Positions 17,342-25,275 of a stretch of DNA of 64,000 bases are shown in pieces; the stretch's first letter is position 1, and each line of letters begins with the position of its first letter. The stretch covers positions 1 to 64,000 of the forward strand of contig NZ_JAKILB010000015.1 of NCBI RefSeq assembly GCF_023283895.1, given 5' to 3'. The stretch is from Shewanella pneumatophori (GTDB lineage: Bacteria > Pseudomonadota > Gammaproteobacteria > Enterobacterales > Shewanellaceae). A program made the translations under genes and the position numbers. The notes below the pieces were generated by a model. The model worked only from the letters and a program-made list of their open reading frames with translations. It was not told where the DNA came from and made no database searches.

Positions 17342-18550
17342 CTAAATCACGTTCAGCAGAGCTTGCTGCATAGTTGAGTTAGCGTCTAACACTTTGGCGT
17401 TGGACTGATAGTTGCGCTGGGCTGTCATCAAGTTGACCATTTCTGCAGTGGTATCAACGTTTGAACCTTCAAGGTAGCCGCCAGCGATTGCACCTAATGT
17501 GCCAGTTGAAGGTGTGCCGATAATTGGCTGACCTGCGGCGTTGGTAGCAGTCCAAGCATTATTGCTGATTGGGGTCAGGCCATTAGGGTTATTAAAGTCT
17601 GCAAGTACAACCTGGCCCTGTAACTGCTCTTGGCCGTTAGTGTAAGTGCCGTAGAGCATGCCGCTTTCATCTAAACGAATACCGTTTAGTTCACCTGAGG
17701 TGTAACCATTTTGACTTAAGCTTGAGTTGTTATAATCAGAAGCGTATTGGGTGCTTTTGTCGTAACTTAAACTCAGATTTAGATTAGATGCGCCACCAAC
17801 AATATTTGGGTCGCTAATATTTAGCGCTAGGTCTGCACCACTGATAAGCATACCGTCAGAGTTAAACTCCAATTGATGACCGCCAGTTGGGGTGACATCA
17901 GTGTCGCCCATCATGTAGTGCACAGACCATTTATTATCGTCAGTTTTAACGTAGTATTGGGTTAGGGCGTGCTCTTTACCTAGAGAGTCATAAGCGGTAA
18001 CTGTGCTTGATGAGTGGTAGGTAGAGGCATCATCGGCATCAAAAGGCGTAACAGCTGGGTCGATAACATCAACGCGGGCGTCTAGGTTTGAGACTAGGCC
18101 AATATCTGTGGTGGCTTTTGCTGGTAATGCACCTGCTTGAACTTGTAGATCAGTAACATTACCCGTTTGCAGATTTCCTGCTGCGCTTACCGAGTAACCT
18201 TGAAGACGATTGCCAGCAGGATCAGTAACAAAGCCGTTTGCATCTTGGTTGAACATACCTGCACGAGCGTATGTTGTGGTGCCGTCTTGTGCACTTAATA
18301 CAAAAAATCCTTCCCCTTGAATGCCCATATCCAGCTGGCGACCAGTGTAAGTTAAGCTGCCACTGCTACTGAAGTTTTGGCTGGTGGACATTACGTTTAC
18401 ACCGCCTGCTTGGCCGCCGTTATAGATGGCAGAAAACTCACTACGACCACCGCGAAAACCTACGGTTGAAGAGTTAGCGATGTTATTACTGATAGTGTTT
18501 AGATCTTGTGTAGTTGCTTGTAAGCCACTTAACGCAATATTGAACGACAT
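17342..18550 (-). CDS. flgE: Flagellar hook protein FlgE
   Basis: This encodes 402 residues, the usual FlgE size. The N-terminus MSFNIALSGLQATTQDLNTI with SNNIANSSTVGFRGGRSEF and the C-terminus NVDTTAEMVNLMTAQRNYQS match hook proteins. FlgE polymerises into the curved hook outside the cell, with length set by FliK. It lies 23 bp after flgD. Confidence 0.96.
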   Translation of the reverse strand: MSFNIALSGLQATTQDLNTISNNIANSSTVGFRGGRSEFSAIYNGGQAGGVNVMSTSQNFSSSGSLTYTGRQLDMGIQGEGFFVLSAQDGTTTYARAGMFNQDANGFVTDPAGNRLQGYSVSAAGNLQTGNVTDLQVQAGALPAKATTDIGLVSNLDARVDVIDPAVTPFDADDASTYHSSSTVTAYDSLGKEHALTQYYVKTDDNKWSVHYMMGDTDVTPTGGHQLEFNSDGMLISGADLALNISDPNIVGGASNLNLSLSYDKSTQYASDYNNSSLSQNGYTSGELNGIRLDESGMLYGTYTNGQEQLQGQVVLADFNNPNGLTPISNNAWTATNAAGQPIIGTPSTGTLGAIAGGYLEGSNVDTTAEMVNLMTAQRNYQSNAKVLDANSTMQQALLNVI

Positions 18551-18573
18551 AGATTGAGCCCTTGATAATTTAG

Positions 18574-19236
18574 TTATGAAACTTCAGAGATTTCCAGCAC
18601 AGAGATAGTGCCAAGGCCATTACCCAGTTCAGCCATCATCATTCCTGATGCGCTGATAAAATGAATTTTTTCGATTTCAGCTTTTACAAAAGTGTCTGCT
18701 TTTTTGGTGACATCGCCTGCGGTAGTGTTAGCCACAATGCTGTATTCACCAGCAGGAAGTTCTAATGCTTCAGGATCGACAGTAAACGCAGTATCACCGA
18801 CCTCCTGCGCGCCTAAATTTAAGGTGTGTACGATGTCGCCATTAGCATCGACGATATCGATATTGAGCTCTTCAACGGCATTGCTTAAGAACACTTTGCC
18901 CTCTAATGGCTCACCATCGATGCTAAATTCAGAAGCGGGAACCATGGCGTCTTTACCTACTAGCTGCGCTGATTGCACTATGCCAAGGTTTTCCATGATC
19001 ACCATTTGGGTTGATTGGTTAGCACGCATTTGCTCTAAGCTTTCTACTTGAGAGAATTGCGCTAGCTGAGTGACATACTCTGTACCATCAACAGGGTTAG
19101 TTGGGTCTTGGTTTTGGATCTGCGCAATCATCAAGGTCATAAATTCATTTTTGATTGAGGCTGCGTCGTTACCCGGAGAATTAACAATGGCGTCGGTTGG
19201 GTTAGTGTTGCTATTGCTGGCGCTAGTGACGTTCAT
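18574..19236 (-). CDS. flgD: Hook cap / assembly protein FlgD
   Basis: This encodes 220 residues. The conserved N-terminal block is clear (SIKNEFMTLMIAQIQNQDPT, then NPVDGTEYVTQLAQFSQVES), followed by FlgD Ig-like and Tudor-like domains around residues 100-200. FlgD caps the growing hook. It is an export substrate and not part of the finished flagellum. Its start overlaps the flgC stop. Confidence 0.95.
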   Translation of the reverse strand: MNVTSASNSNTNPTDAIVNSPGNDAASIKNEFMTLMIAQIQNQDPTNPVDGTEYVTQLAQFSQVESLEQMRANQSTQMVIMENLGIVQSAQLVGKDAMVPASEFSIDGEPLEGKVFLSNAVEELNIDIVDANGDIVHTLNLGAQEVGDTAFTVDPEALELPAGEYSIVANTTAGDVTKKADTFVKAEIEKIHFISASGMMMAELGNGLGTISVLEISEVS

Positions 19237-19655
19237 TATTTCGCTCCTAGTTGCAGTAAGCCTTGCTGCATTGAGCGGGCTCGATTCATGATTTCCACAT
19301 TGGTTTCAAATGAACGGCTAGCAGCCATCATATCGGCCATTTCTTCTACGGTATTCACGTTGGAATAGGCGACATAGCCTTGTTCGTCTGCGTAGGGATG
19401 ATCTGGCTCGTAACGTAGGTCGAGTGGCGCATCAGATTGCACAATCGCTGCGACTTCAACGTGAGCTCCAGCGACTTGACCGTCTTGAGTTTGTTGGTAA
19501 ATCGTCGAAAACACAGGTTTGAGTGCACGAAAGGCTTCGTCAGGTGTTTCGGCTGCTGCACCAGCATTTGCTAGGTTACTGGCTACAGTGTTTAAGCGTA
19601 TGGTTTGGGCGTTCATGCCCGCACCGGCAATTTGATAGATTTCTGCAAATGACAT
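19236..19655 (-). CDS. flgC: Proximal rod protein FlgC
   Basis: This encodes 139 residues. It has the rod motif with TIRLNTVASNLANAGAAAE and the C-terminal NVNTVEEMADMMAASRSFET typical of FlgC. It builds the proximal rod together with FlgB and FlgF. It lies 6 bp after flgB and overlaps flgD. Confidence 0.95.
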   Translation of the reverse strand: MSFAEIYQIAGAGMNAQTIRLNTVASNLANAGAAAETPDEAFRALKPVFSTIYQQTQDGQVAGAHVEVAAIVQSDAPLDLRYEPDHPYADEQGYVAYSNVNTVEEMADMMAASRSFETNVEIMNRARSMQQGLLQLGAK

Positions 19656-19661
19656 AGTGGC

Positions 19662-20012
19662 TTACTGACCTTCGATTGCTGTGCGTAAACCTGAAATTTT
19701 CATATTGAGAAAAGTCAGGCTAGTTTGGTAATCCATAGCGTTTTGTGAATATCGTGCTTGCTCTTTGCCAAGCTCAACCGTGTTTTGATCGGCTGATGTT
19801 TGGTAAGGCACGCGGTAACTTGCTTGAAAATTACGGTCTGGAGACATACCTGCATTGATCTGCAACATCACATTTTTAAAGTCGAGATCACGAGCTTTAT
19901 AGCCAGGAGTTTCGGCATTGGCTAAGTTACCGGCCAAGACTTTGCTGCGTTCAACGCGAAAGTCTAAAGTGTGTGGATGAATGCCTAATGCGGCATCAAG
20001 GTTGATAGCCAT
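19662..20012 (-). CDS. flgB: Proximal rod protein FlgB
   Basis: This encodes 116 residues. The motif LAGNLANAETPGYKARDLDF and the C-terminal MDYQTSLTFLNMKISGL match FlgB. It is the first gene of the minus-strand flg operon and diverges from flgA, with a sigma-54-like promoter in the 84-bp gap. Confidence 0.94.
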   Translation of the reverse strand: MAINLDAALGIHPHTLDFRVERSKVLAGNLANAETPGYKARDLDFKNVMLQINAGMSPDRNFQASYRVPYQTSADQNTVELGKEQARYSQNAMDYQTSLTFLNMKISGLRTAIEGQ

Positions 20013-20057
20013 TACGACTCCTAGTATGGTATGTCCAAATTTATTGCTGCATGAACA

Positions 20058-20073
20058 ATCAATTAGTGTGCCA
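20058..20073 (-). promoter_or_regulatory. Sigma-54-like promoter for flgB operon
   Basis: The minus strand reads TGGCAC-N5-TTGAT. The -24 element is perfect and spacing is correct, but the -12 element has GA instead of the nearly invariant GC. Transcription would start near 20046, about 34 bases before the flgB ATG. The position and the second such site in the locus support it; the -12 mismatch keeps confidence moderate. Confidence 0.5.
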
Positions 20074-20096
20074 GTATTATTAGCTTAGGATTTTCA

Positions 20097-20843
20097 ATGG
20101 TTTGCTCTAAATATGCTTCGGCTAACGGAATCTGCATTTCCTACTTCCTCCTCGCTATTTCCTGTTTGTTTCCGCTGCAAAGTGTCGCGAAAACTGTCAA
20201 TGAAACCGAGCAACAAATCGAACTGGCAATGCAGCAGTTATTGCACAGTGAGATGCAGCAATGGCAACAGCAGGCAGGGTTAAAACAACTCGATTTCAAG
20301 CTACAAATTAAGGTGCCATCAGGCGCAAAACGTCTGCCTTTGTGCCAGTCTCAATTAACATTTGATAGTGCCGGTGGGTTGCCGATTGGCAATGTGCAAC
20401 GCAAAGTCAGTTGTAGTGACCAAGGCTGGAATCTATATGTGCGTGCATCCGTTGATGTCACTGCGACAATTCCAGTGGCTAATCGAGTGCTAAAGCGTGG
20501 TGCAGTTATTAGTGCTGCAGATATTGAGTGGCGCAGCGTTCAATTAGGTATGAGTGATAGAGATTTAGTTACTCAGTCGCAACAGATTATTGGTCAGCAG
20601 GTTTTACGCAAAATTCGCCGTTATAAAGCGATTAAGGTGGTGCAATTAAGTTCACCACAATGGGTTAATATTGGTGACCGAGTGATAATTGAGGCAAGTA
20701 GCAATGGTTTTTATGCCAATATGCAAGGCGAGGCCCTCGAAGCGGGTGGAGAGGGGCAAGCAATTAGGGTTAGAAACCTAAGTTCAGGCAAGGTTATTGT
20801 GGCTTACCCTTTAGCTCCGGGACGGGTGGCGACTAAGTTTTAA
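20097..20843 (+). CDS. flgA: P-ring assembly chaperone FlgA
   Basis: This encodes 248 residues. A signal peptide occupies about the first 31 residues (ISYFLLAISCLFPLQSVA). A C-terminal SAF domain contains VANRVLKRGAVISAADIEWR and IGQQVLRKIRRYKAIKVVQL, ending in GKVIVAYPLAPGRV. FlgA helps FlgI form the P-ring in the periplasm. It is the first gene of the divergent flgAMN unit. Confidence 0.93.
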   Translation: MVCSKYASANGICISYFLLAISCLFPLQSVAKTVNETEQQIELAMQQLLHSEMQQWQQQAGLKQLDFKLQIKVPSGAKRLPLCQSQLTFDSAGGLPIGNVQRKVSCSDQGWNLYVRASVDVTATIPVANRVLKRGAVISAADIEWRSVQLGMSDRDLVTQSQQIIGQQVLRKIRRYKAIKVVQLSSPQWVNIGDRVIIEASSNGFYANMQGEALEAGGEGQAIRVRNLSSGKVIVAYPLAPGRVATKF

Positions 20844-20928
20844 AGGCATAATTTAATTATCTGGTTATTTCAGATTAAAGCCAAAGTGTCGCTTTAATGG
20901 GTTAGTGGGCGAATTTGAGATAACCGAT

Positions 20929-21210
20929 ATGGAAATAAGTAAGTTAAACAGCACAATCCATACTGAATTGGCGACGAGTAAAAATAAAACTCCAGTGACT
21001 CAGGTTGCTGATGCGCCAGTACCAGCTATGCTGCCACAGCAAGAAGTCAGTGATGATTGTCGTTTGATTGAAGCTGCACAACCTCAATTAGAGCAGTTAC
21101 CTGATTTTGATTTGAGCAAAGTTGCACAAGTGCGTCAGTCATTAATTGATGGTAGTTTTAAGCTGGATCTTGAGCAATTAGCTGAAACTATGGTTCAGCA
21201 ACATGGATAA
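20929..21210 (+). CDS. flgM: Anti-sigma-28 factor FlgM
   Basis: This encodes 93 residues, the normal FlgM size. The C-terminal half (LPDFDLSKVAQVRQSLIDGS, then FKLDLEQLAETMVQQHG) matches the sigma-binding FlgM region; the N-terminus is flexible and S/T/K-rich. FlgM holds FliA (LafS) inactive until it is secreted through the finished hook. The ATG at 20929 is preferred over an in-frame GTG at 20905. A small inverted repeat (ATTAAAGC/GCTTTAAT, 20874-20898) lies just upstream. It overlaps flgN by 8 bp. Confidence 0.9.
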   Translation: MEISKLNSTIHTELATSKNKTPVTQVADAPVPAMLPQQEVSDDCRLIEAAQPQLEQLPDFDLSKVAQVRQSLIDGSFKLDLEQLAETMVQQHG

Positions 21211-21661
21211 CCCTGTACCGACTAAGCGTGAATTAGTACAGGCGATAGTGCGCGGTATTAAGCAAGATACTGAAAGTTATAAACAGCTAAAAAAGCTATT
21301 GCATCGTCAGCGTGAATTGATGCAATGCCGCGATAACCGTGGCTTAAATATACATAACAAGCTGCAAACTGAACTTTGCGACGATTTGATGTTGAAGGCT
21401 AATCAGCGTCGGCAAATGTTGGAGTCATTAGGCTTTGCTGGTAACGCCAGCGGGATGCAGAGTTTAATTAGTAAAATGCCGCCAGCCTCATCAGCTCAAG
21501 TGGCTAACCTATGGCAAAACTTGCTGCAAACCGTAAAAGAAAGCCAGCAAGTCAATGAGGCTAATGGTAAGTTGCTGGTGGCTCAACAAGAAGTGATCAG
21601 TCAGTTGTTACATCCAAATGGTGATAATGGCCATGACTATGGCAATGTGCACTCATTTTAA
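21203..21661 (+). CDS. flgN: FlgK/FlgL export chaperone FlgN
   Basis: This encodes 152 residues, largely helical: TESYKQLKKLLHRQRELMQC near the start and VANLWQNLLQTVKESQQVNE near the end. Size, helicity and the position right after flgM identify FlgN, which escorts FlgK and FlgL to the export gate. It ends before three tandem hairpins shared with the convergent fliJ. Confidence 0.88.
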   Translation: MDNPVPTKRELVQAIVRGIKQDTESYKQLKKLLHRQRELMQCRDNRGLNIHNKLQTELCDDLMLKANQRRQMLESLGFAGNASGMQSLISKMPPASSAQVANLWQNLLQTVKESQQVNEANGKLLVAQQEVISQLLHPNGDNGHDYGNVHSF

Positions 21662-21668
21662 AGCTACA

Positions 21669-21750
21669 ATTTGGGCCTATTATAACGGCCCAATTGTATA
21701 GGTTAACTACCTAAGTTAACCCTACGGCGCTTGATGCCATCAAGTGCCGT
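21669..21750. terminator. Three tandem hairpins between convergent flgN and fliJ
   Basis: The 88-bp gap is almost wholly hairpin. It holds TTGGGCC/GGCCCAA (about 21670-21692), GGTTAAC/GTTAACC (21701-21721) and a long ACGGC-n-CTTGATG / CATCAAG-n-GCCGT stem (21724-21750). None has a strong T run. Together they probably stop both converging transcripts. Confidence 0.6.
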
Positions 21751-22163
21751 TAAGCGCGAACATATCGCGCGGCTAAATCATCCAACTGTTTTTGTTCCTG
21801 TTTTTGCTGCAATTGCCTATGTTGCTGTACACGTTCATTGTACAGCCACTGAATGCTTTGCTGGCGTCCCAATTGTTTCCGCCATAGGCCATGTACTCGC
21901 TGTTGCTCTTGCTGCAGTAATAGCTGCTTACGAGTGAGCTGTTTAAGCATAGGTTCGATAACCTGACACATCTGCGCATTATTTTGCAGTAGCATGGCAG
22001 ACGCGCAGCGACTATTTGCCTGAGAGTAGTCGCTTATCATCTGGCCTAATTGCTGTTTTTGCTGCTCGATACGGCTGATTTGTTGTTGAGCGGTCGTTTT
22101 TTGCAGGCCCAACTGGCTTAGCTTTTTCTCTTCTTGTTGGCACAAGATCTGTAATTGCTTCAT
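21750..22163 (-). CDS. fliJ: Flagellar export protein FliJ
   Basis: This encodes 137 residues, almost entirely coiled coil and very Q/K/R-rich (LGLQKTTAQQQISRIEQQKQ, then LTRKQLLLQQEQQRVHGLWR). Position directly after fliI and its length support FliJ, the stalk-like partner of the FliI ATPase and of FlhA. Its ATG overlaps the fliI stop by 4 bp. Sequence alone would not distinguish it from other coiled-coil proteins. Confidence 0.85.
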   Translation of the reverse strand: MKQLQILCQQEEKKLSQLGLQKTTAQQQISRIEQQKQQLGQMISDYSQANSRCASAMLLQNNAQMCQVIEPMLKQLTRKQLLLQQEQQRVHGLWRKQLGRQQSIQWLYNERVQQHRQLQQKQEQKQLDDLAARYVRA

Positions 22164-23503
22164 TTAGCTGTTTCTTCGTTGCTGACAAAGCCCATTTGAG
22201 CGACAAGTTGAGCTAATGCGCTGAGACTTTGAGATAAGTCTGCTTGGGTATGAGTTTCTTGGCGCAGAAAGGCAGCCATTTGCGGATAGGCGCTTACTGC
22301 CATGTCCATTTCTTGGTCGTGTCCAGCTTGATAACCACCAAGTGGCAGAAGCTCTTTTACTTCGTTATATCGACTGTTGAGGTGTCTAAACCATTGGGCT
22401 TGCTTTAGCGTTTCTGGGGTAGCAACTTGCGAGGCTAAACGGCTCACCGAAGCACCGATATCTATTGCTGGAAAGTGCCCTTGTTCGGCAAGTTTACGAT
22501 TAAGCACAATATGACCATCTAAAATTGCCCGAGCAGAATCAGCGATTGGATCTTGCTGGTCGTCACCCTCGGTCAGTACAGTATAAAAAGCGGTAAGAGT
22601 CCCTGTTGGGTGCTGACTATTACCGGCCATTTCTACCAAGCTTGGTAATAGCGCAAATGCTGAAGGTGGATAACCTTTGGTTGCTGGTGGCTCACCTAAG
22701 CTAAGTGCAATTTCTCGTTGCGCTTGTGCGTAACGAGTTAGCGAATCGACTAACATTAATACTTGCTTGCCTTGGTCACGGTACCCAGCAGCAACTTGAT
22801 GGCATAGGCGCATCGCGCGCATGCGCATTAATGGTGTGGTATCGGCTGGCGCAGCAATAACGACAGCACGTTTACGACCTTCTTCACCAAGTGCTTCTTC
22901 AATAAACTCTCTAACTTCACGGCCACGCTCACCAATTAGGCCAACAACCACAATATCGGCTTCAGTAAAGCGGGTCATCATGCCGAGTAATACGCTTTTA
23001 CCTACACCTGAGCCTGCAAATAAGCCTAGGCGTTGTCCGCGACCAACCGGTAGCAATGAGTTAATAGCTCTGATCCCGACATCTAACGGTTCGCGAATAG
23101 GTTTACGCTTTAACGGGTTGGTGGTTTTAAATTGCAGCGGCACTTGCGGTAGATGCTTGATACAACCTAACTCATCTAAAGGCTGACCTAAACCGTCAAG
23201 TACTCGGCCGAGGAGGCCTAAGCCTGTGGGTATTTGATAGCGTCCCTCGATGGGCATCACCCGCGCGCCAGGCATTAAGCCGTTGGTATGTTCAATGGGC
23301 ATTAAGCAAAGGGTATCTTTATGAAAGCCAACGACTTCAGCTTCCACTAGATGGTTATCGCGACATTCAATATGACAACGGTCACCTGTGGCTAACTGGC
23401 AGCCTACGGCTTCAAGCAATAAGCCGTTTACTCGAGTTAAACGGCCATAAACTTGGGCGACAGGCACTTTGGGCCAGTTTAAAATATCCGCATTAAGCTT
23501 CAA
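22160..23503 (-). CDS. fliI: Flagellar export ATPase FliI
   Basis: This encodes 447 residues. Walker A is GLFAGSGVGKSVLLGMM; the LIGERGREVREFIEEALGEE and Walker B region (VLMLVDSLTRYAQAQREIAL) match the FliI/YscN family, which is related to the F1 beta subunit. FliI forms a hexamer below the export gate and helps unload substrates from chaperones. Its start overlaps fliH and its end overlaps fliJ. Confidence 0.96.
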   Translation of the reverse strand: MKLNADILNWPKVPVAQVYGRLTRVNGLLLEAVGCQLATGDRCHIECRDNHLVEAEVVGFHKDTLCLMPIEHTNGLMPGARVMPIEGRYQIPTGLGLLGRVLDGLGQPLDELGCIKHLPQVPLQFKTTNPLKRKPIREPLDVGIRAINSLLPVGRGQRLGLFAGSGVGKSVLLGMMTRFTEADIVVVGLIGERGREVREFIEEALGEEGRKRAVVIAAPADTTPLMRMRAMRLCHQVAAGYRDQGKQVLMLVDSLTRYAQAQREIALSLGEPPATKGYPPSAFALLPSLVEMAGNSQHPTGTLTAFYTVLTEGDDQQDPIADSARAILDGHIVLNRKLAEQGHFPAIDIGASVSRLASQVATPETLKQAQWFRHLNSRYNEVKELLPLGGYQAGHDQEMDMAVSAYPQMAAFLRQETHTQADLSQSLSALAQLVAQMGFVSNEETAK

Positions 23504-24239
23504 CTTTGGCCTCTTGTTCGTCTACCGCAGTTGCTTGCGTGTCTTGTAGGTGCGCTTCAACTTGTGCCATACAACGATTAAGACGACTTTCCACTGAAGC
23601 GTCGGCGTCAGCCGTTTCACTAACAATACGGCAGCCGCCAGCGCTGATGCTTGGGTCAGCGACTAATGTCCAAGATTGCACTTTATCAGCAGCTAATTCT
23701 TTGAGCTTATCTACTGCGCTTGGTTCTAAGTGAATTTTAACCTGAGTCGGGTCATCTGGCAGCGCTGCTAACGTTTCTTCAATTAAGGTTAAAATCTGTT
23801 GTGGCTGCAGGGTAAGTTCGCAGCGAATCACTTGTAGCGATACTCGGCGGACAAGGTCGAGAATTAACGACTGCTGCTGCAATATTTGTTGATTATGGCC
23901 TTCTTCGAGCACTGCTTGGAGGGCGCCAAGTGGTGCAATTAGGCTATTGAGTTGATCTTCAATATTGTCTTTACCCTTTTGCTGCCCCTCAATGCGGCCT
24001 TGGTTAAATCCTGCTGCGTAGCCAGCTTGGCGACCTTCTTCTTCACCTGAGCTATAACCAGCAATATGGCCTTTTTGCACGCCTTCGTCATAGCCTTTGT
24101 CGAAAGCTTGTTGAAAATCTTGCCAGCCAGAAGCTTCAGTTTCATTGCCAGTTTCTATTAATGGTGAAAAACGGTGGCGGCGAGGATGTTGGCCAACTAG
24201 GCGCCAGCGAGGATCAGGCTTATTTGTTGTATTCGTCAT
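23493..24239 (-). CDS. fliH: Flagellar export regulator FliH
   Basis: This encodes 248 residues. The mid region has the glycine repeats typical of FliH (YDEGVQKGHIAGYSSGEEEG, then AGYAAGFNQGRIEGQQKG, GxxxG-type heptads). A C-terminal domain includes ADPSISAGGCRIVSETADAD and VESRLNRCMAQVEAHL. FliH binds and restrains FliI and links it to the C-ring. It starts at the fliG stop and overlaps fliI. Confidence 0.93.
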   Translation of the reverse strand: MTNTTNKPDPRWRLVGQHPRRHRFSPLIETGNETEASGWQDFQQAFDKGYDEGVQKGHIAGYSSGEEEGRQAGYAAGFNQGRIEGQQKGKDNIEDQLNSLIAPLGALQAVLEEGHNQQILQQQSLILDLVRRVSLQVIRCELTLQPQQILTLIEETLAALPDDPTQVKIHLEPSAVDKLKELAADKVQSWTLVADPSISAGGCRIVSETADADASVESRLNRCMAQVEAHLQDTQATAVDEQEAKVEA

Positions 24240-25252
24240 TATTCAACAACCTGTTCTTCAAAGAGTTGTAGCTCAATTTCACTATCGTCCATCATCTGTT
24301 TTGCTAGCTCCATAATCTCTTTACGGGCGGCAATAGCTTGGCTTAAAGGCACTGTGCCAATGGCTTCAATTTGGGTTTCGATGGCTGATGACATACGTTT
24401 AGGTAGTGCGTTAAGTAAGGCTTGCTTTAACTCGTTTTCAATACCTTTTAGCGCCAGAGCTAATACATCAGCAGGCACTACAGCCATGATTGTTTGTAAG
24501 GTCTCAGGTTTCTGACGCCCCAAAATGATAAAGTCGAACATATTGTCAGCCACATTGCTGGCAAGTTGTTTGTCGTGCAGTTTGAGCATTTCCATAAGCT
24601 GCTCACGATCACCGTCAAAACGGTTAAGAATATCGGCAACTTGGCGTACACCGCTTACTTGGGTATGGCTTTTATCCATAGCGTTAAGCATACAGCGCTC
24701 TACCAGTTGCTTTAACTCATCAACCACTTCACGGTCAATATCACCGAGTTGGGCAATACGCAGTAGAACTTCATCCTGGCCTTCTACAGGCAGACTTTGC
24801 AGCACTAATGCAGCATTCTCTGGCGGCAAAAGACCAAGCAGTACCGCTTGTAGTTGGCAATGCTCATTAGCTATTTCTCGCGCCAGTAGTTGCGGGTCAA
24901 CCCATTCAAGACGTTTAACTAAAATCTTAATTTCGTCACCATAAATGGTGTCGATTAAGCTTTTTGCCACCCGATCACCTAAGGCTAAATCTAAGGTTTT
25001 TTGCAGATAAGTGCGTGAGGCGCGCGCGATACCAGATTGCTCTTGGTAGCGATTAAAAAAGCGCTCGATTACCGCTTCAGCTTCTTGTTGAGTAATACTG
25101 GCAAGTCGCGCCATTTTATAACTTAACTGCTGTACATCGTTCTTATCTAGATGCGCCATAACTTGAGCTGCTGCTTCTTCACCCATACTCAATAACAGCA
25201 TGGCTGCTTGCTCTAGGTTATCCATTTTTAGTGTGATTGCATTATTATTCAC
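24239..25252 (-). CDS. fliG: Flagellar rotor/switch protein FliG
   Basis: This encodes 337 residues, standard size. N-, middle and C-terminal FliG domains are visible: DNLEQAAMLLLSMGEEAAAQ, then NEHCQLQAVLLGLLPPENA, and the torque helix NMFDFIILGRQKPETLQTIM. The FliM-contact motif, normally EHPQR, reads E130-H-C-Q133 here. FliG carries the charged helix that meets MotA. It follows fliF by 23 bp. Confidence 0.95.
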   Translation of the reverse strand: MNNNAITLKMDNLEQAAMLLLSMGEEAAAQVMAHLDKNDVQQLSYKMARLASITQQEAEAVIERFFNRYQEQSGIARASRTYLQKTLDLALGDRVAKSLIDTIYGDEIKILVKRLEWVDPQLLAREIANEHCQLQAVLLGLLPPENAALVLQSLPVEGQDEVLLRIAQLGDIDREVVDELKQLVERCMLNAMDKSHTQVSGVRQVADILNRFDGDREQLMEMLKLHDKQLASNVADNMFDFIILGRQKPETLQTIMAVVPADVLALALKGIENELKQALLNALPKRMSSAIETQIEAIGTVPLSQAIAARKEIMELAKQMMDDSEIELQLFEEQVVE

Positions 25253-25275
25253 GGTTTGGGTTACCTATTTTTTGG

